From NCBI GenBank assembly GCA_009778915.1, contig WRFH01000001.1:1-64000 (forward strand): DNA of 64,000 bases. Reading direction: 5' to 3'. Position numbers and translations under genes: made by a program. The notes below the pieces were generated by a model. The model saw only the letters and a program-made list of their open reading frames with translations, had not been told where the DNA came from and made no database searches. The DNA comes from Elusimicrobiota bacterium. GTDB taxonomy: Bacteria > Elusimicrobiota > Elusimicrobia > Elusimicrobiales > Elusimicrobiaceae. This document shows positions 43,245-51,911 of the stretch, piece by piece (within the stretch, counting starts at the first letter, position 1; the number at the start of each line of letters is the position of its first letter).

Positions 43245-44126
43245 ATGATATTAGATATTTTGAACCAATTTAATAATAGAGAAAAAGCATTCTTGTTTTG
43301 GTGTGTCGTTGCTATATTTTTATTCATTTACGATAAAACTAGACGGGATATAAGTTTTAGAACTTTAGTATCTCTTCTGAATCTTTTGAGAAGCTTTATA
43401 TTTACTAAAAGAAATACACCTGTCCTTCTGTTGTCATGTTTATATTTTTTCATTGGTGTTCTAATATTACAGAAAATTAATTTTTGGGACTTTTCTTTAC
43501 TAAAAGATACAGTTATATACGCATCATTTTGTATTGGGATATCTGTAATAAGAATGCCCAATACTATAGATGGATATAAAAGTTTTAAAGAGCAAATCGC
43601 GGACAATGTCAAGTTGATAGTTATACTGCAATTCATAATGAATTTTTACTCTTTTTCATTCCCAGTTGAACTAATATTAGGTTTTTTCACTTCCACAAGT
43701 ATAATATTCCTATATTTTATAGATAGTGCTACAACTATGAAAGATGAGGGCACAAAAACAGTAAAAATATTTTTTAGCGCAGTATTAATCATTGTGAACG
43801 CGCCGCTTCTTTTTTATGCTGTTTGGAAAGTTTTCTCAAATTATCACTCAATATTTAATATAGAAAGTATTAAGTCGTTTTTATTACCGATTGTGCTTTT
43901 ATTGTGGTATCTGCCTCTTATATACTTTTTAACATTACGGGATACATTTCTTACACTTGTAGGGGCATTGGACATCGCGTTGAAAAATATAAAGGAATCT
44001 TCTTGGCTTGCATTAAGAATATGTATAAAAAAACGATTTAGTGTAGAAAAAATATCAAAAATTAATAAATATTATATTATGGCTAGATTTTTGAAATTAA
44101 GAAATCAAAAAATAATACAAGAGTAA
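43245..44126 (+). CDS. Hypothetical multi-pass membrane protein
   Basis: The protein has 293 residues, is very AT-rich, and has about five to six hydrophobic segments (about 18-32, 60-78, 85-100, 123-143, 170-195 and 210-232). The C-terminus is basic and soluble. No Shine-Dalgarno is seen near the ATG. No family is recognised. It pairs with the preceding nuclease-like gene and ends next to the convergent recombinase gene. Confidence 0.6.
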   Translation: MILDILNQFNNREKAFLFWCVVAIFLFIYDKTRRDISFRTLVSLLNLLRSFIFTKRNTPVLLLSCLYFFIGVLILQKINFWDFSLLKDTVIYASFCIGISVIRMPNTIDGYKSFKEQIADNVKLIVILQFIMNFYSFSFPVELILGFFTSTSIIFLYFIDSATTMKDEGTKTVKIFFSAVLIIVNAPLLFYAVWKVFSNYHSIFNIESIKSFLLPIVLLLWYLPLIYFLTLRDTFLTLVGALDIALKNIKESSWLALRICIKKRFSVEKISKINKYYIMARFLKLRNQKIIQE

Positions 44127-44161
44127 ATGAATTGCTAAAAAAACATCTGCACTTTTATTGC

Positions 44162-45796
44162 TTAGATATTTAGGAATTTTTCCTGTTCTTTCCAATCGTA
44201 GATTTTGATGGCTTCTAATTTTTCTATGGTTAGGTCTGCTGGTTGGTTGCCCTCTAGTATGGCAGTTGTGATTTTTGGGGACAGGAAAGATATTTTTAAG
44301 AGCCGGTACACGTAGCGGGCCGAGACATTTTCCTTCTTAACGATATCTTCCACGGTGGCGGCACCTCTTAGTAATTCTTTATTCCACCTTTGGCTCTTTA
44401 AGACGATGTTTATCAGACTTTTGTTTTTATTCTTGTTGTAGACAGAGCCTACTATAACTTTGCTGCCGTTATCTATAACACCTATTTTGTATTTAATTGC
44501 ATAAGTTAGTTTTGTTTTCAAATCGTCTGTTTGGAGTTCTTTCGTTTCCCGCTCCTCATGTATGGCTTTTATAAATTCTAAAATTTGTTCCTTGTATAAG
44601 GTTAATATTATTTCACTCTCTTTTAGGTCTATTCTGTGGAGTAGAATTCTTTCCATCTCTCGTGAAATACACATATCATGTAATTTTTCTAAAACACTTT
44701 TTTGGTCGGACACTTTATATTCCGGTATCAGGGATAGTATGTGTTCTTTTGACGTGAAGTTTCCCGCAAACCAATTATCCACAAAATTTTCTATCGGAGG
44801 CAAAGATATTTTGGTGATTTGGCCTGTCTTATCTTTTTCGTGGCGGATAACAGCTTGGCTCACGTAATATCTATACTTTTTGCCTTTTGTCCCTGAACTC
44901 CGAACAGGACTCATAATGTTACATTTATCATCAAAAATTTTGCCGGAAAGGAGGCTTTTTTCTGGAGAATATTTTTTACGCTCCACACGGTTTTCAGCCA
45001 TAATTTCTTGGACATTATTAAAGACTTCCGGCTCAATAATTCCCTCATGTTCGCCCTTATACCAAACACCTTTGTGGCCGACTTCGCCTAGAAAAGCGCG
45101 GTTAAGAAGTATAGAGTTTATATTCCCGGCGCTTAAAGATTTATTATTTTGGCTTGTTATTCCGTTATTATCCAGCCAATCTTTTACTTTGGCGACACTT
45201 TTTAGTTCTATATATTTATTAAATATCGTGCGGACTCTGGCAGCGTATTCAGAGGGATAAATCTTTTTATCTTTACGGTAATAGCCCATCGGCGGCTTTC
45301 CGCCCATCCACATACCCTTTTTCTTGCTGGCGGCGAATTTGTCGCGGATACGCTCGCTTGTAACTTCTCGTTCAAATTGCGCGAAGGATAAAAGCATATT
45401 AAGCGTAAGACGGCCCATGCTGGTGCTTGTGTTAAAATGTTGTGTTATGGAGACGAATGAAGTGTTTTGCTTATCCAAGACATCTACAATGCGGCTAAAA
45501 TCGTGTAAACTTCGGGTAAGACGGTCAATTTTATAAACAACAATGATGTCTACTTGTCCGCTACCGATATCTTTAAGTAATTCTTTCAAAGCAGGGCGTT
45601 CAAGCGTTCCGCCGGAGTAGCCGCCGTCATCATACTGTTTATCTATTAAATGCCAACCCTCGTGTTTTTGGCTTTTTATATACGACTCACACGCTTCCCG
45701 CTGAGCCTGTAAGCTATTGAATTCAAGTTCTAGGCCTTCCTCCGAGGATTTGCGGGTATAAATTGCGCATTTTATAATCTTTTTATTTTCATCCAT
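44162..45796 (-). CDS. Large serine recombinase
   Basis: The protein has 544 residues. The N-terminal resolvase domain has YTRKSSEEG with catalytic Ser17, DDGGYSGGTLERPALKELL, VVYKIDRLTRSLHDFSRIVDVL and the FAQFEREVTSERIRDK helix. The recombinase domain follows (GKPPMGYYRKD, then VKDWLDNNGITS), then a zinc-ribbon-poor C-terminal region with a helix-turn-helix-like end (EDIVKKENVSARYVYRLLKI). It probably integrates and excises this island. It overlaps the DUF2924 gene by eight bases; the two form a common pair. Confidence 0.93.
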   Translation of the reverse strand: MDENKKIIKCAIYTRKSSEEGLELEFNSLQAQREACESYIKSQKHEGWHLIDKQYDDGGYSGGTLERPALKELLKDIGSGQVDIIVVYKIDRLTRSLHDFSRIVDVLDKQNTSFVSITQHFNTSTSMGRLTLNMLLSFAQFEREVTSERIRDKFAASKKKGMWMGGKPPMGYYRKDKKIYPSEYAARVRTIFNKYIELKSVAKVKDWLDNNGITSQNNKSLSAGNINSILLNRAFLGEVGHKGVWYKGEHEGIIEPEVFNNVQEIMAENRVERKKYSPEKSLLSGKIFDDKCNIMSPVRSSGTKGKKYRYYVSQAVIRHEKDKTGQITKISLPPIENFVDNWFAGNFTSKEHILSLIPEYKVSDQKSVLEKLHDMCISREMERILLHRIDLKESEIILTLYKEQILEFIKAIHEERETKELQTDDLKTKLTYAIKYKIGVIDNGSKVIVGSVYNKNKNKSLINIVLKSQRWNKELLRGAATVEDIVKKENVSARYVYRLLKISFLSPKITTAILEGNQPADLTIEKLEAIKIYDWKEQEKFLNI

Positions 45797-46181
45797 TGTT
45801 GCCTCTAAAGAATATTTTCCCGTTCCATTGTACGCCTGTTATTTTGCGGGCGATTGCAGAAAGGCTTTTATAAATTTCGCCTTTAAACAAAAAACCCTCT
45901 TTTAAAACCTCTACTTCATACTTGGTGCCTTTGTAGGAGCGTATAAACTTTGTGCCGTTTTCGTAGGCAACTTCTACAAGTTTATTTTCTGCATATTCCC
46001 TTTCCGTTTTTTCTATTAATTTGAAAAACGGCCTCAGCGGAAACTTATTCTCTTTTGCTTGTTGGTACCAGCAAATATATTTAATAAGGGTATTTTTATT
46101 AAGTTGCGGCGCCGGCTTTTTAATATATTTTTGCCAGAGGGCGTGGATTTCGGCTAAATTCATATTCGATATATCAATCAT
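45789..46181 (-). CDS. DUF2924 family protein
   Basis: The protein has 130 residues. The DUF2924 pattern is seen in the C-terminal half: NGTKFIRSYKGTKYEVEVLKEGF, then YKSLSAIARKITG and FF. The family usually lies just upstream of large serine recombinases in phages and islands, as here, and may be a recombination accessory factor. AAGGGA is seven bases before the start. A shared 39-base element precedes it (46225-46263). Confidence 0.88.
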   Translation of the reverse strand: MIDISNMNLAEIHALWQKYIKKPAPQLNKNTLIKYICWYQQAKENKFPLRPFFKLIEKTEREYAENKLVEVAYENGTKFIRSYKGTKYEVEVLKEGFLFKGEIYKSLSAIARKITGVQWNGKIFFRGNNG

Positions 46182-46224
46182 AACGTTCCCTTTTTAAACC
46201 TTGTTTCTGACGGTAATTCTCTCC

Positions 46225-46263
46225 CATACACATTACCGCTTACTATGGGGGGAGAAGTCAAGT
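46225..46263 (-). promoter_or_regulatory. Shared upstream element, copy A (before DUF2924 gene 1)
   Basis: On the minus strand it reads ACTTGACTTC, a pyrimidine stretch, ATAGTAAGCGG, then AATGTGTATG. It contains a -35-like TTGACT. Nearly the same 38 bases lie before the second DUF2924 gene. Confidence 0.65.
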
Positions 46264-46300
46264 CTTTTTTTGATGTATTTCTCCGTCTGGGAAATAAACA

Positions 46301-46333
46301 AAAGCGGCCTATCTTTTTAAGATAGGCCGCTTT
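46301..46333 (-). terminator. Terminator after the second DUF2924 gene
   Basis: A perfect 15-bp stem AAAGCGGCCTATCTT with its complement and a three-base loop lies 15 bases past the minus-strand gene ending at 46348. It is followed on that strand by TTTTGTTTATTT. Confidence 0.75.
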
Positions 46334-46347
46334 AGTTTGCTTTATAT

Positions 46348-46659
46348 TTATTTGAGTTTGAAAAACACGTAACCGCTTACCGACATACCTACTATATGCA
46401 CCGCCAAGGCAGATATGCTTTTAAAGGTTTGGCCGTTGTATTCAAAGCCATTTTCAAGCACTTTGACTTTAAGTTCCTCGCCTTTGTATTTCCTTGTTAT
46501 AACAGTCCCTATGGCCGGTATACGCGGGTCGCGTTCCCTATTTATTTTACTGCTCACTGGGACAGGCTGTTTTTTCTCCGCAGCAGCTTTTGTCAGGTCT
46601 TTCGGAAAGCCTTTTTGCTCCGTTTTTATTACTTTTATTTTTGTCTGTTTTTTCTTCAT
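46348..46659 (-). CDS. Second DUF2924-like small protein
   Basis: The protein has 103 residues. I start it at 46659, where AAGGAGG lies four bases upstream. The N-terminus is Lys-rich (about 45 residues). The C-terminal half, TVITRKYKGEELKVKVLENGFEYNG, then FKSISALAVHIVG, matches the DUF2924 core of the neighbouring gene. It is a shorter paralogue lacking the N-terminal part. It has its own terminator and the shared upstream element, so both genes may be co-regulated. Confidence 0.75.
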   Translation of the reverse strand: MKKKQTKIKVIKTEQKGFPKDLTKAAAEKKQPVPVSSKINRERDPRIPAIGTVITRKYKGEELKVKVLENGFEYNGQTFKSISALAVHIVGMSVSGYVFFKLK

Positions 46660-46680
46660 AACTTCCTCCTTGTTTTGCAG

Positions 46681-46718
46681 CATACACATTGCCGCTTACT
46701 ATTAGGAGGAAGTCAAGT
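46681..46718 (-). promoter_or_regulatory. Shared upstream element, copy B (before DUF2924 gene 2)
   Basis: A 38-base near-copy of 46225-46263, 22 bases from the start codon. TTGACT and AGTAAGCGG are kept. It probably contains the promoter plus an operator. Confidence 0.65.
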
Positions 46719-46740
46719 ATTTGTGTAATAAAAAATCTTA

Positions 46741-47337
46741 TTATTCTATGTTCAATTCTGTACGCATTATTTTATCTAATTTCTCTATGATATTTTCCAC
46801 CGATTGTAAATCCTCTTCAATTTTATGATAGTTGCCTGTAGCAAGAGAGATATCAAGCGTTGTCAAAATTAATGAAACATCGTCATAACATGAAACAATG
46901 TCTGTGGAAAAATATATATGGTAAATAGGAACAATATCACTTAATTCTTGTTTACTCTTTTTAAAAGCATCCGACAATTCCTTTGAAATGTTAGGTAGCG
47001 GTTTATCTAGAATCTTTTCCTTTATACGGCTTAAACTTATTTTTACATTGTATAATCCCGTCATCATTTTTTGATATGCTTCATGTTTTTTCTCTAACGA
47101 TAAGGTTGCCTTCTCTTTTTCTATTTCCGTATCCGCTGCAAATACAGGTGTAATGACACCCACCAAAATACCCGCCAATGCAATTAGCGTTCCTGAATCA
47201 TTTTTCAATGCAAGAATAATTATTGTTACAAGCAATCCGGCAATTACAAATATTTTTAGAGGGCTTTTCATAACCTTTCTAATACGCTCTTTAAAGAAAG
47301 TGGCAATACAATTAAAATGTTTTCCATTGTTTTTCAT
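46741..47337 (-). CDS. Hypothetical membrane protein with cytosolic helical domain
   Basis: The protein has 198 residues. Two membrane helices (about 27-43 and 49-67) are followed by about 130 residues that are predicted helical and highly charged (KATLSLEKKHEAYQKM). AGGAG lies eight bases before the start. No family is recognised. It sits between the recombinase block and the divergent Vsr-like gene; its role could be phage exclusion or toxin-antitoxin, but nothing shows this. Confidence 0.6.
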   Translation of the reverse strand: MKNNGKHFNCIATFFKERIRKVMKSPLKIFVIAGLLVTIIILALKNDSGTLIALAGILVGVITPVFAADTEIEKEKATLSLEKKHEAYQKMMTGLYNVKISLSRIKEKILDKPLPNISKELSDAFKKSKQELSDIVPIYHIYFSTDIVSCYDDVSLILTTLDISLATGNYHKIEEDLQSVENIIEKLDKIMRTELNIE

Positions 47338-47452
47338 GACCTTATCTCCTATATTAAAAACTCACATAGTTCTTTTTCATTGTACTTTTTTGGATTTAAA
47401 AATTCATAACAAATAATTTTATTGGTAGAATGTCATAATAAAGGATTGCTTT

Positions 47453-47863
47453 ATGGATAACCTCACAAAAGAACAGCGCAGAAAAAATATGCAGGCGGTA
47501 AAGTCAGACGGGACAGGAATAGAACTTGCGCTGGGAAAAGCCCTGCGGGAAAAAGGTTACCGTTACCGCAAGAATTGTAAAAACATCACCGGCAAGCCGG
47601 ATTTCGTTTTAAGAAAATATAATTTAATAATATTCTGCGACAGCGAGTTTTGGCACGGCAAAGACTGGAAAAAGACCGTTGCCCGTATCGGAACACATAA
47701 AAAATACTGGCATCAAAAAATTGAGAATAATATTAAGCGCGATAAGAAAGTAAACCGCCTTCTTAAAAAAGACGGCTGGAAAGTTTTGAGGTTTTGGGGA
47801 ACTCAAATAATAAAAGAAACGGACAAATGCATCAAAAAAATAGAAAAAACAATAAACAAATAA
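47453..47863 (+). CDS. vsr: Vsr-like very short patch repair endonuclease
   Basis: The protein has 136 residues. NMQAVKSDGTGIELALGKALREKGYRYRK, GKPDFVLRKY (Asp50), FWHG (Trp67-His68), HQKIENNIKRDKKV and GWKVLRFWG follow the Vsr pattern. Vsr nicks at T:G mismatches made by deamination of 5-methylcytosine, matching the C5 methyltransferase nearby. The usual zinc cysteines (HDC after the His, and in WEC) are replaced by Trp and Gly. AAAGGA and an extended -10 (TGTCATAAT) precede it. It converges on the Z1 gene with no gap. Confidence 0.88.
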   Translation: MDNLTKEQRRKNMQAVKSDGTGIELALGKALREKGYRYRKNCKNITGKPDFVLRKYNLIIFCDSEFWHGKDWKKTVARIGTHKKYWHQKIENNIKRDKKVNRLLKKDGWKVLRFWGTQIIKETDKCIKKIEKTINK

Positions 47864-49753
47864 TTACTTGTCCGTTTTATAGAATATTTTGCCTTCCGGG
47901 AATTTAATGTTCGGAAGCCACAGCGGGGACCCTTTCCACCTCTTTTCCGTCTGTCCGATTAAGCGGTACATAGTCAAAATAGGCATATCTGTTATACCTT
48001 CGCCCAAGCTGCGGTCATTAGGTGAAAGCATGGTTCCTGTACCTTTCGCGATGTCCCTGTCCCGCCTTATTAAAAGTTTGCATTTTGTCGCGCCGGGCTC
48101 TTTGGTAATTTTCCATGCTTTTAAAGCGTTAATAAAGGATTTAGGATTCCAATCAGTATCATTTTCCATCTTGATTTTTTTAAGAATATTGACTGTCGTG
48201 TCCACGTCAACCTCATGCAGGCCGTCTGCAAAATCTTTCAATAACTCATCTATTTGCGAAGTGGTTTCTGCCTCTTCTGCTATGTTAAAAGGGAAAAAGT
48301 TCACTCCGCCCGGGATAAGGACCAAAGCTGTTTTATCAAGTACGTTTGTTCTCGTAGGTTTGATTTTTGGAGGGTAAATCAAATGTATGCTTTCTAGATT
48401 ACCGCTGGTAACTTGTTTAATAAGGGCGGTATTTGCTTGGTTTAAATCAGTAAACAATTTCAGAAGTGAACTCGGCGTATAAACTCTCATAAGGGCGCGT
48501 TCCCTGTCATAGCCGAACATTCTGCAATGCTGCCAATATGTATCAGCTTGAGGGGCTTTTGCCTGTCTGCAATAATACACAGTTTGAAGCGCGGGAAATG
48601 TTACGCCTCTGCCGAGCGTGTTACCGCCGATAATAATATTCAATCCATTTTCAAAATCACTTCTTGACCCGGATAAGGAATTCATTGTTTCTATATTTAT
48701 TTCCTGGTCCTCAAGAACCTTGCCTAAAAACTTTTTCACTTCGTCCAGCGGTTTTATATCAGGTTTAGTTCTTTGCAAATCAATCCAGGCATTTTTTATG
48801 CCGTCTTCTAACTCGTCCATCGAGGCGGCAAACAGAGAGTTTAGGAATTCTTCTATTTTCCTTGCCACGATGCCGTGGTCCGCAATTTTTACGCTCGGAT
48901 GTATTAAAAAATTGGCCTTTTGGCCGCCGGATAATATTATATCCGCCCCTGTTACAAGAAAAACCATAACAGCTTGTTTAAGTCCTTCCGGTATATACTG
49001 GTCTTCCTGCCTGATATTATCAAGTTCGTTTTCGTCAATAATACGAATGCACGACGAAACTGGGTCGGAATAAACAAAATTTCCTCCAATATACCCGTCG
49101 CCGGGGTTGAAATAATGTATAAATAAAGGCCTAAAGCCGTTGTTCGTTTGAAGTATTAGAGCCTGCGGAGTTGCCGTTACTTGTATAAATATAGAATCTG
49201 CCGAAAGCGCCCTTATATCCTTTAAATGCTTATGTATTTGGCTTAAATCCTGTTTATTAACTTCCGTATTTAAACTTGAAGCGTCGGCCTCGTCGTCAAC
49301 AATAATAAGCGGCTGTCCTTCGCATATTTTCGATACCGCCAAATATTTTTTCCATTTGCCGAGTACGCTTTTATTTTTCTTAAGGACAATAAGTACCGGC
49401 TTTGACAATCCGGCCGCCTGCAAACGTAATTCGTCGTTCTCGCTGCACACCGTAAACGTCGGCAAAGAACTTATGGCCCTTCTGAAAGTCTGTTCTTGAA
49501 GGCGTACGTTATCCGTAGTGGTAAGTATAAATATTTTATATCCGGCATCGGCAGCAGCGGCTATCACTCCAAAAATATGCCCTGTTTTTCCGCTTTGAAC
49601 ATTACCCAGCAGTAGGCCCACAGGCTCGGCTGTTTGTGCACGGTTATTTATTTTCGGCAAAACGTTATTGACAGTATTTTCAATGGCGACCCTAAGAGAC
49701 GGGTATTCTCTTTTTGTGCTTAACGTTCCAAAATAGTCGTTTAAATGAGGCAT
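47864..49753 (-). CDS. Z1 domain ATPase of a restriction-modification cassette
   Basis: The protein has 629 residues, starting at ATG 49753 (GGGGTGG just upstream) rather than the earlier TTG. Walker A GNVQSGKT is at 50-57 and DDEAD (Walker B) at 153-157. QVTATPQALILQT and IIGGNTLGRGVTFPALQTVYYCRQAK, a helicase-like second domain, follow. The Z1 domain is found in putative endonucleases linked to C5 methyltransferases and PLD nucleases, as here. It probably gives ATP-dependent DNA remodelling or translocation for restriction. Confidence 0.88.
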   Translation of the reverse strand: MPHLNDYFGTLSTKREYPSLRVAIENTVNNVLPKINNRAQTAEPVGLLLGNVQSGKTGHIFGVIAAAADAGYKIFILTTTDNVRLQEQTFRRAISSLPTFTVCSENDELRLQAAGLSKPVLIVLKKNKSVLGKWKKYLAVSKICEGQPLIIVDDEADASSLNTEVNKQDLSQIHKHLKDIRALSADSIFIQVTATPQALILQTNNGFRPLFIHYFNPGDGYIGGNFVYSDPVSSCIRIIDENELDNIRQEDQYIPEGLKQAVMVFLVTGADIILSGGQKANFLIHPSVKIADHGIVARKIEEFLNSLFAASMDELEDGIKNAWIDLQRTKPDIKPLDEVKKFLGKVLEDQEINIETMNSLSGSRSDFENGLNIIIGGNTLGRGVTFPALQTVYYCRQAKAPQADTYWQHCRMFGYDRERALMRVYTPSSLLKLFTDLNQANTALIKQVTSGNLESIHLIYPPKIKPTRTNVLDKTALVLIPGGVNFFPFNIAEEAETTSQIDELLKDFADGLHEVDVDTTVNILKKIKMENDTDWNPKSFINALKAWKITKEPGATKCKLLIRRDRDIAKGTGTMLSPNDRSLGEGITDMPILTMYRLIGQTEKRWKGSPLWLPNIKFPEGKIFYKTDK

Positions 49754-49755
49754 AT

Positions 49756-50793
49756 TTACCACCCCGCCAGCCAAGTACTGGAGCCGTTATTTATTTTCGT
49801 TATTTTTAAAGAGGAATGTCCGAATTTCTGTATGGTGTCTGCCGTTATCAATTCGCGGGGTTTCAACACACCTTTATTTTCCATTTCCCCTTTTATCCAG
49901 CGGCCGAGAATCTGAAGGTCATTGGAGGAGCGGAGGTTTTTATAATAATCTCCGCTCGTTTTGCAATCAAATTTCCATCGGTCTTGCGTAATAAGTGTAA
50001 AATCGCCTTTAGGATAATTGTTATTTGTTGTTATTTCTTTGGGAACTATTAATTCCACTTCGTACCACGGCCTTGGTATTATCAGACCGTTCTTAGCTTC
50101 GCGTCCCTTTCCGAAAAAAGCATTCAGATTGCTTTTCTGTTCCGGCTTTAAAGGAATGTCAAAGGAAATGTCTGTTTTATTAGCGATTAATGCTCTTAAA
50201 TCGCTGTCTGAAATTTTATCGGAAGAGCCGTAATTTTCTAAAGGAGATGGCAACGGAATGTCTTTTGGGTCAGTCCATTCTGCCAAATCTATGGAGGCTC
50301 TTTCTCTTAAGTCTCCCAGCATAGTTCTGACATTGTTCAAAATACCGGTGTCTTCCACTAGAACGTCCACTTCAAAGTTAGGATGTTTTTTGGAAATATT
50401 GTTTAGATTTGAAGAACCTATCAGGCAGGCGGAAGGTTTTTTCTCGTCAAAAAAACAATATACTTTGCCGTGAAACTTAAATTGGTTTACTATTCTAATG
50501 TTCCCCGCGGAATTTTGCCCTAAAAACATATTTAGAGATTTTAGAGCCTCCAACTGGATTTTGGTTATGCCTTCAAAATAGTGCATCCCCACAAAAAGTT
50601 CCAAATGAAGCGCTTTTAAAGCCTCTTTATTTATTTCAAATGTTTCATGCAGTTCTGATATTGAATCCGCCGATATGTATCCTGTAGCTATGACAACTCT
50701 TCTGGCCCTGTGCATCAATCCAAAAAAAGTATCCGTAAATCCGTGGTCATACAAACTGGAATTAAGCGGCGGTATTTTTGATGTTAAGAGCAT
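49756..50793 (-). CDS. PLD-family (NgoFVII-like) restriction endonuclease
   Basis: The protein has 345 residues, starting at ATG 50793. FHGKVYCF gives the HxK motif (His108, Lys110) and IGSSNLNN the downstream PLD residues; FEVDVLVED follows. NgoFVII-type restriction enzymes have one PLD motif and dimerise to form an active site. The C-terminal 200 residues may recognise DNA. It lies one base after the methyltransferase and two bases before the Z1 gene. Confidence 0.88.
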   Translation of the reverse strand: MLLTSKIPPLNSSLYDHGFTDTFFGLMHRARRVVIATGYISADSISELHETFEINKEALKALHLELFVGMHYFEGITKIQLEALKSLNMFLGQNSAGNIRIVNQFKFHGKVYCFFDEKKPSACLIGSSNLNNISKKHPNFEVDVLVEDTGILNNVRTMLGDLRERASIDLAEWTDPKDIPLPSPLENYGSSDKISDSDLRALIANKTDISFDIPLKPEQKSNLNAFFGKGREAKNGLIIPRPWYEVELIVPKEITTNNNYPKGDFTLITQDRWKFDCKTSGDYYKNLRSSNDLQILGRWIKGEMENKGVLKPRELITADTIQKFGHSSLKITKINNGSSTWLAGW

Positions 50794-50794
50794 A

Positions 50795-51889
50795 TTATTT
50801 GCCTGCCTCTTTAACAATATCGGAAAGCCTCTCTTTGACAGGTTTATTTTTTAATTCTGCAAGCTGCTCCGTAAGATTCACCTTCTTAAATTTCCCTGAA
50901 AATAAGGGCTTTAAAGCTTTCGCAACCTCTACAACCCCCTGCGGAGGAACAGCGTTGCCTATTTGTCTTCTAACTTCTGCGATGCTGCCTGAAAAAACAA
51001 ATTTATCGGGGAAAGATTGTATCCTTGCCCTTTCGCGGTTCGTCAGCGGCCGCGGTTCAGGATAATGGTATCCCCATGTACCTCCGCCTCCGGCTGCAAT
51101 AATTGTTTTTGCGGGCTGTTTTCTATCAATACGCCTGTAAACGTGGCTTATCATTCCTTTGACGTAAAGAGGGTTATTTTTAGGGATATCAGTAAAATTC
51201 CCGCCTTCGAGAATAAGTTTCAATAAATCTACCGTTTTTGGGGCTATGTTGATTTTCTCGTTATTATGCTTGGCTTTTTCTGCACCTTCAAGGGCTGCGC
51301 CGGTTGTAACATACGGATTTGCCCTTCCTGGACCGTGTGTCTCCGCCGGATGTTTAAAATCAAATCCTGTATCAACGCGGATGCCGATAATTAATATTCT
51401 TTCACGGAACTGAGGAACTCCAAAATCGGCAAAATTATAAAGTTTCGGCTTAACAACGTACCCTGGCGCAATGCTCTCAAAATCTCTTACAATCTGTTCA
51501 ATAGCTTTCCCGTTATTTGCTGAAAGCAGCCCCTTCACGTTTTCTGCTACGAAAGCTTTTGGCTTTTTCGCGTCAATAAATCTCAAGAAACTTTTATACA
51601 GATTACCGCGTTTTCCTTCAAGCCCCGGCCTTTTCCAAATAACCGAAAAGTCCTGGCAGGGGAAACCGCCGGTAATAATATCGCATTCAGGTATGGTTTT
51701 ATCGGTATAAGGGTCTATGGCGGTTATGTCACCGCATTTTATGACATCGCCAAGGTTTTTCTTAAAGGTCTCGCAGGCATTTTTTTCAAAATCATTTGCC
51801 CATACAACCTCATAACCGGCCTCATGAAAGCCCCAGTCTAATCCGCCGCAGCCGGCAAAAAGCGATAAAAGTTTTATTTTCTTTGTCAT
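50795..51889 (-). CDS. dcm: DNA (cytosine-5-)-methyltransferase
   Basis: The protein has 364 residues. LSLFAGCGGLDWGF (motif I), GGFPCQDFSV (motif IV, Cys78 nucleophile), ENVKG (VI), RERILIIG (VIII), and TNRERARIQSFPD plus QIGNAVPP (IX-X) are all present. The target recognition region is about 190-260. The start at 51889 has AGAGGA upstream. It protects the host from the adjacent PLD/Z1 nuclease; sequence specificity cannot be read from the gene. Confidence 0.96.
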   Translation of the reverse strand: MTKKIKLLSLFAGCGGLDWGFHEAGYEVVWANDFEKNACETFKKNLGDVIKCGDITAIDPYTDKTIPECDIITGGFPCQDFSVIWKRPGLEGKRGNLYKSFLRFIDAKKPKAFVAENVKGLLSANNGKAIEQIVRDFESIAPGYVVKPKLYNFADFGVPQFRERILIIGIRVDTGFDFKHPAETHGPGRANPYVTTGAALEGAEKAKHNNEKINIAPKTVDLLKLILEGGNFTDIPKNNPLYVKGMISHVYRRIDRKQPAKTIIAAGGGGTWGYHYPEPRPLTNRERARIQSFPDKFVFSGSIAEVRRQIGNAVPPQGVVEVAKALKPLFSGKFKKVNLTEQLAELKNKPVKERLSDIVKEAGK

Positions 51890-51911
51890 AAATCCTCTGT
51901 TGGTTGTTATC

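Noticed and set aside
46396-46728. Plus-strand frame opposite the second DUF2924 gene
   Set aside because: The minus-strand gene has a DUF2924 match, AAGGAGG and a terminator; the plus-strand frame has none of these.
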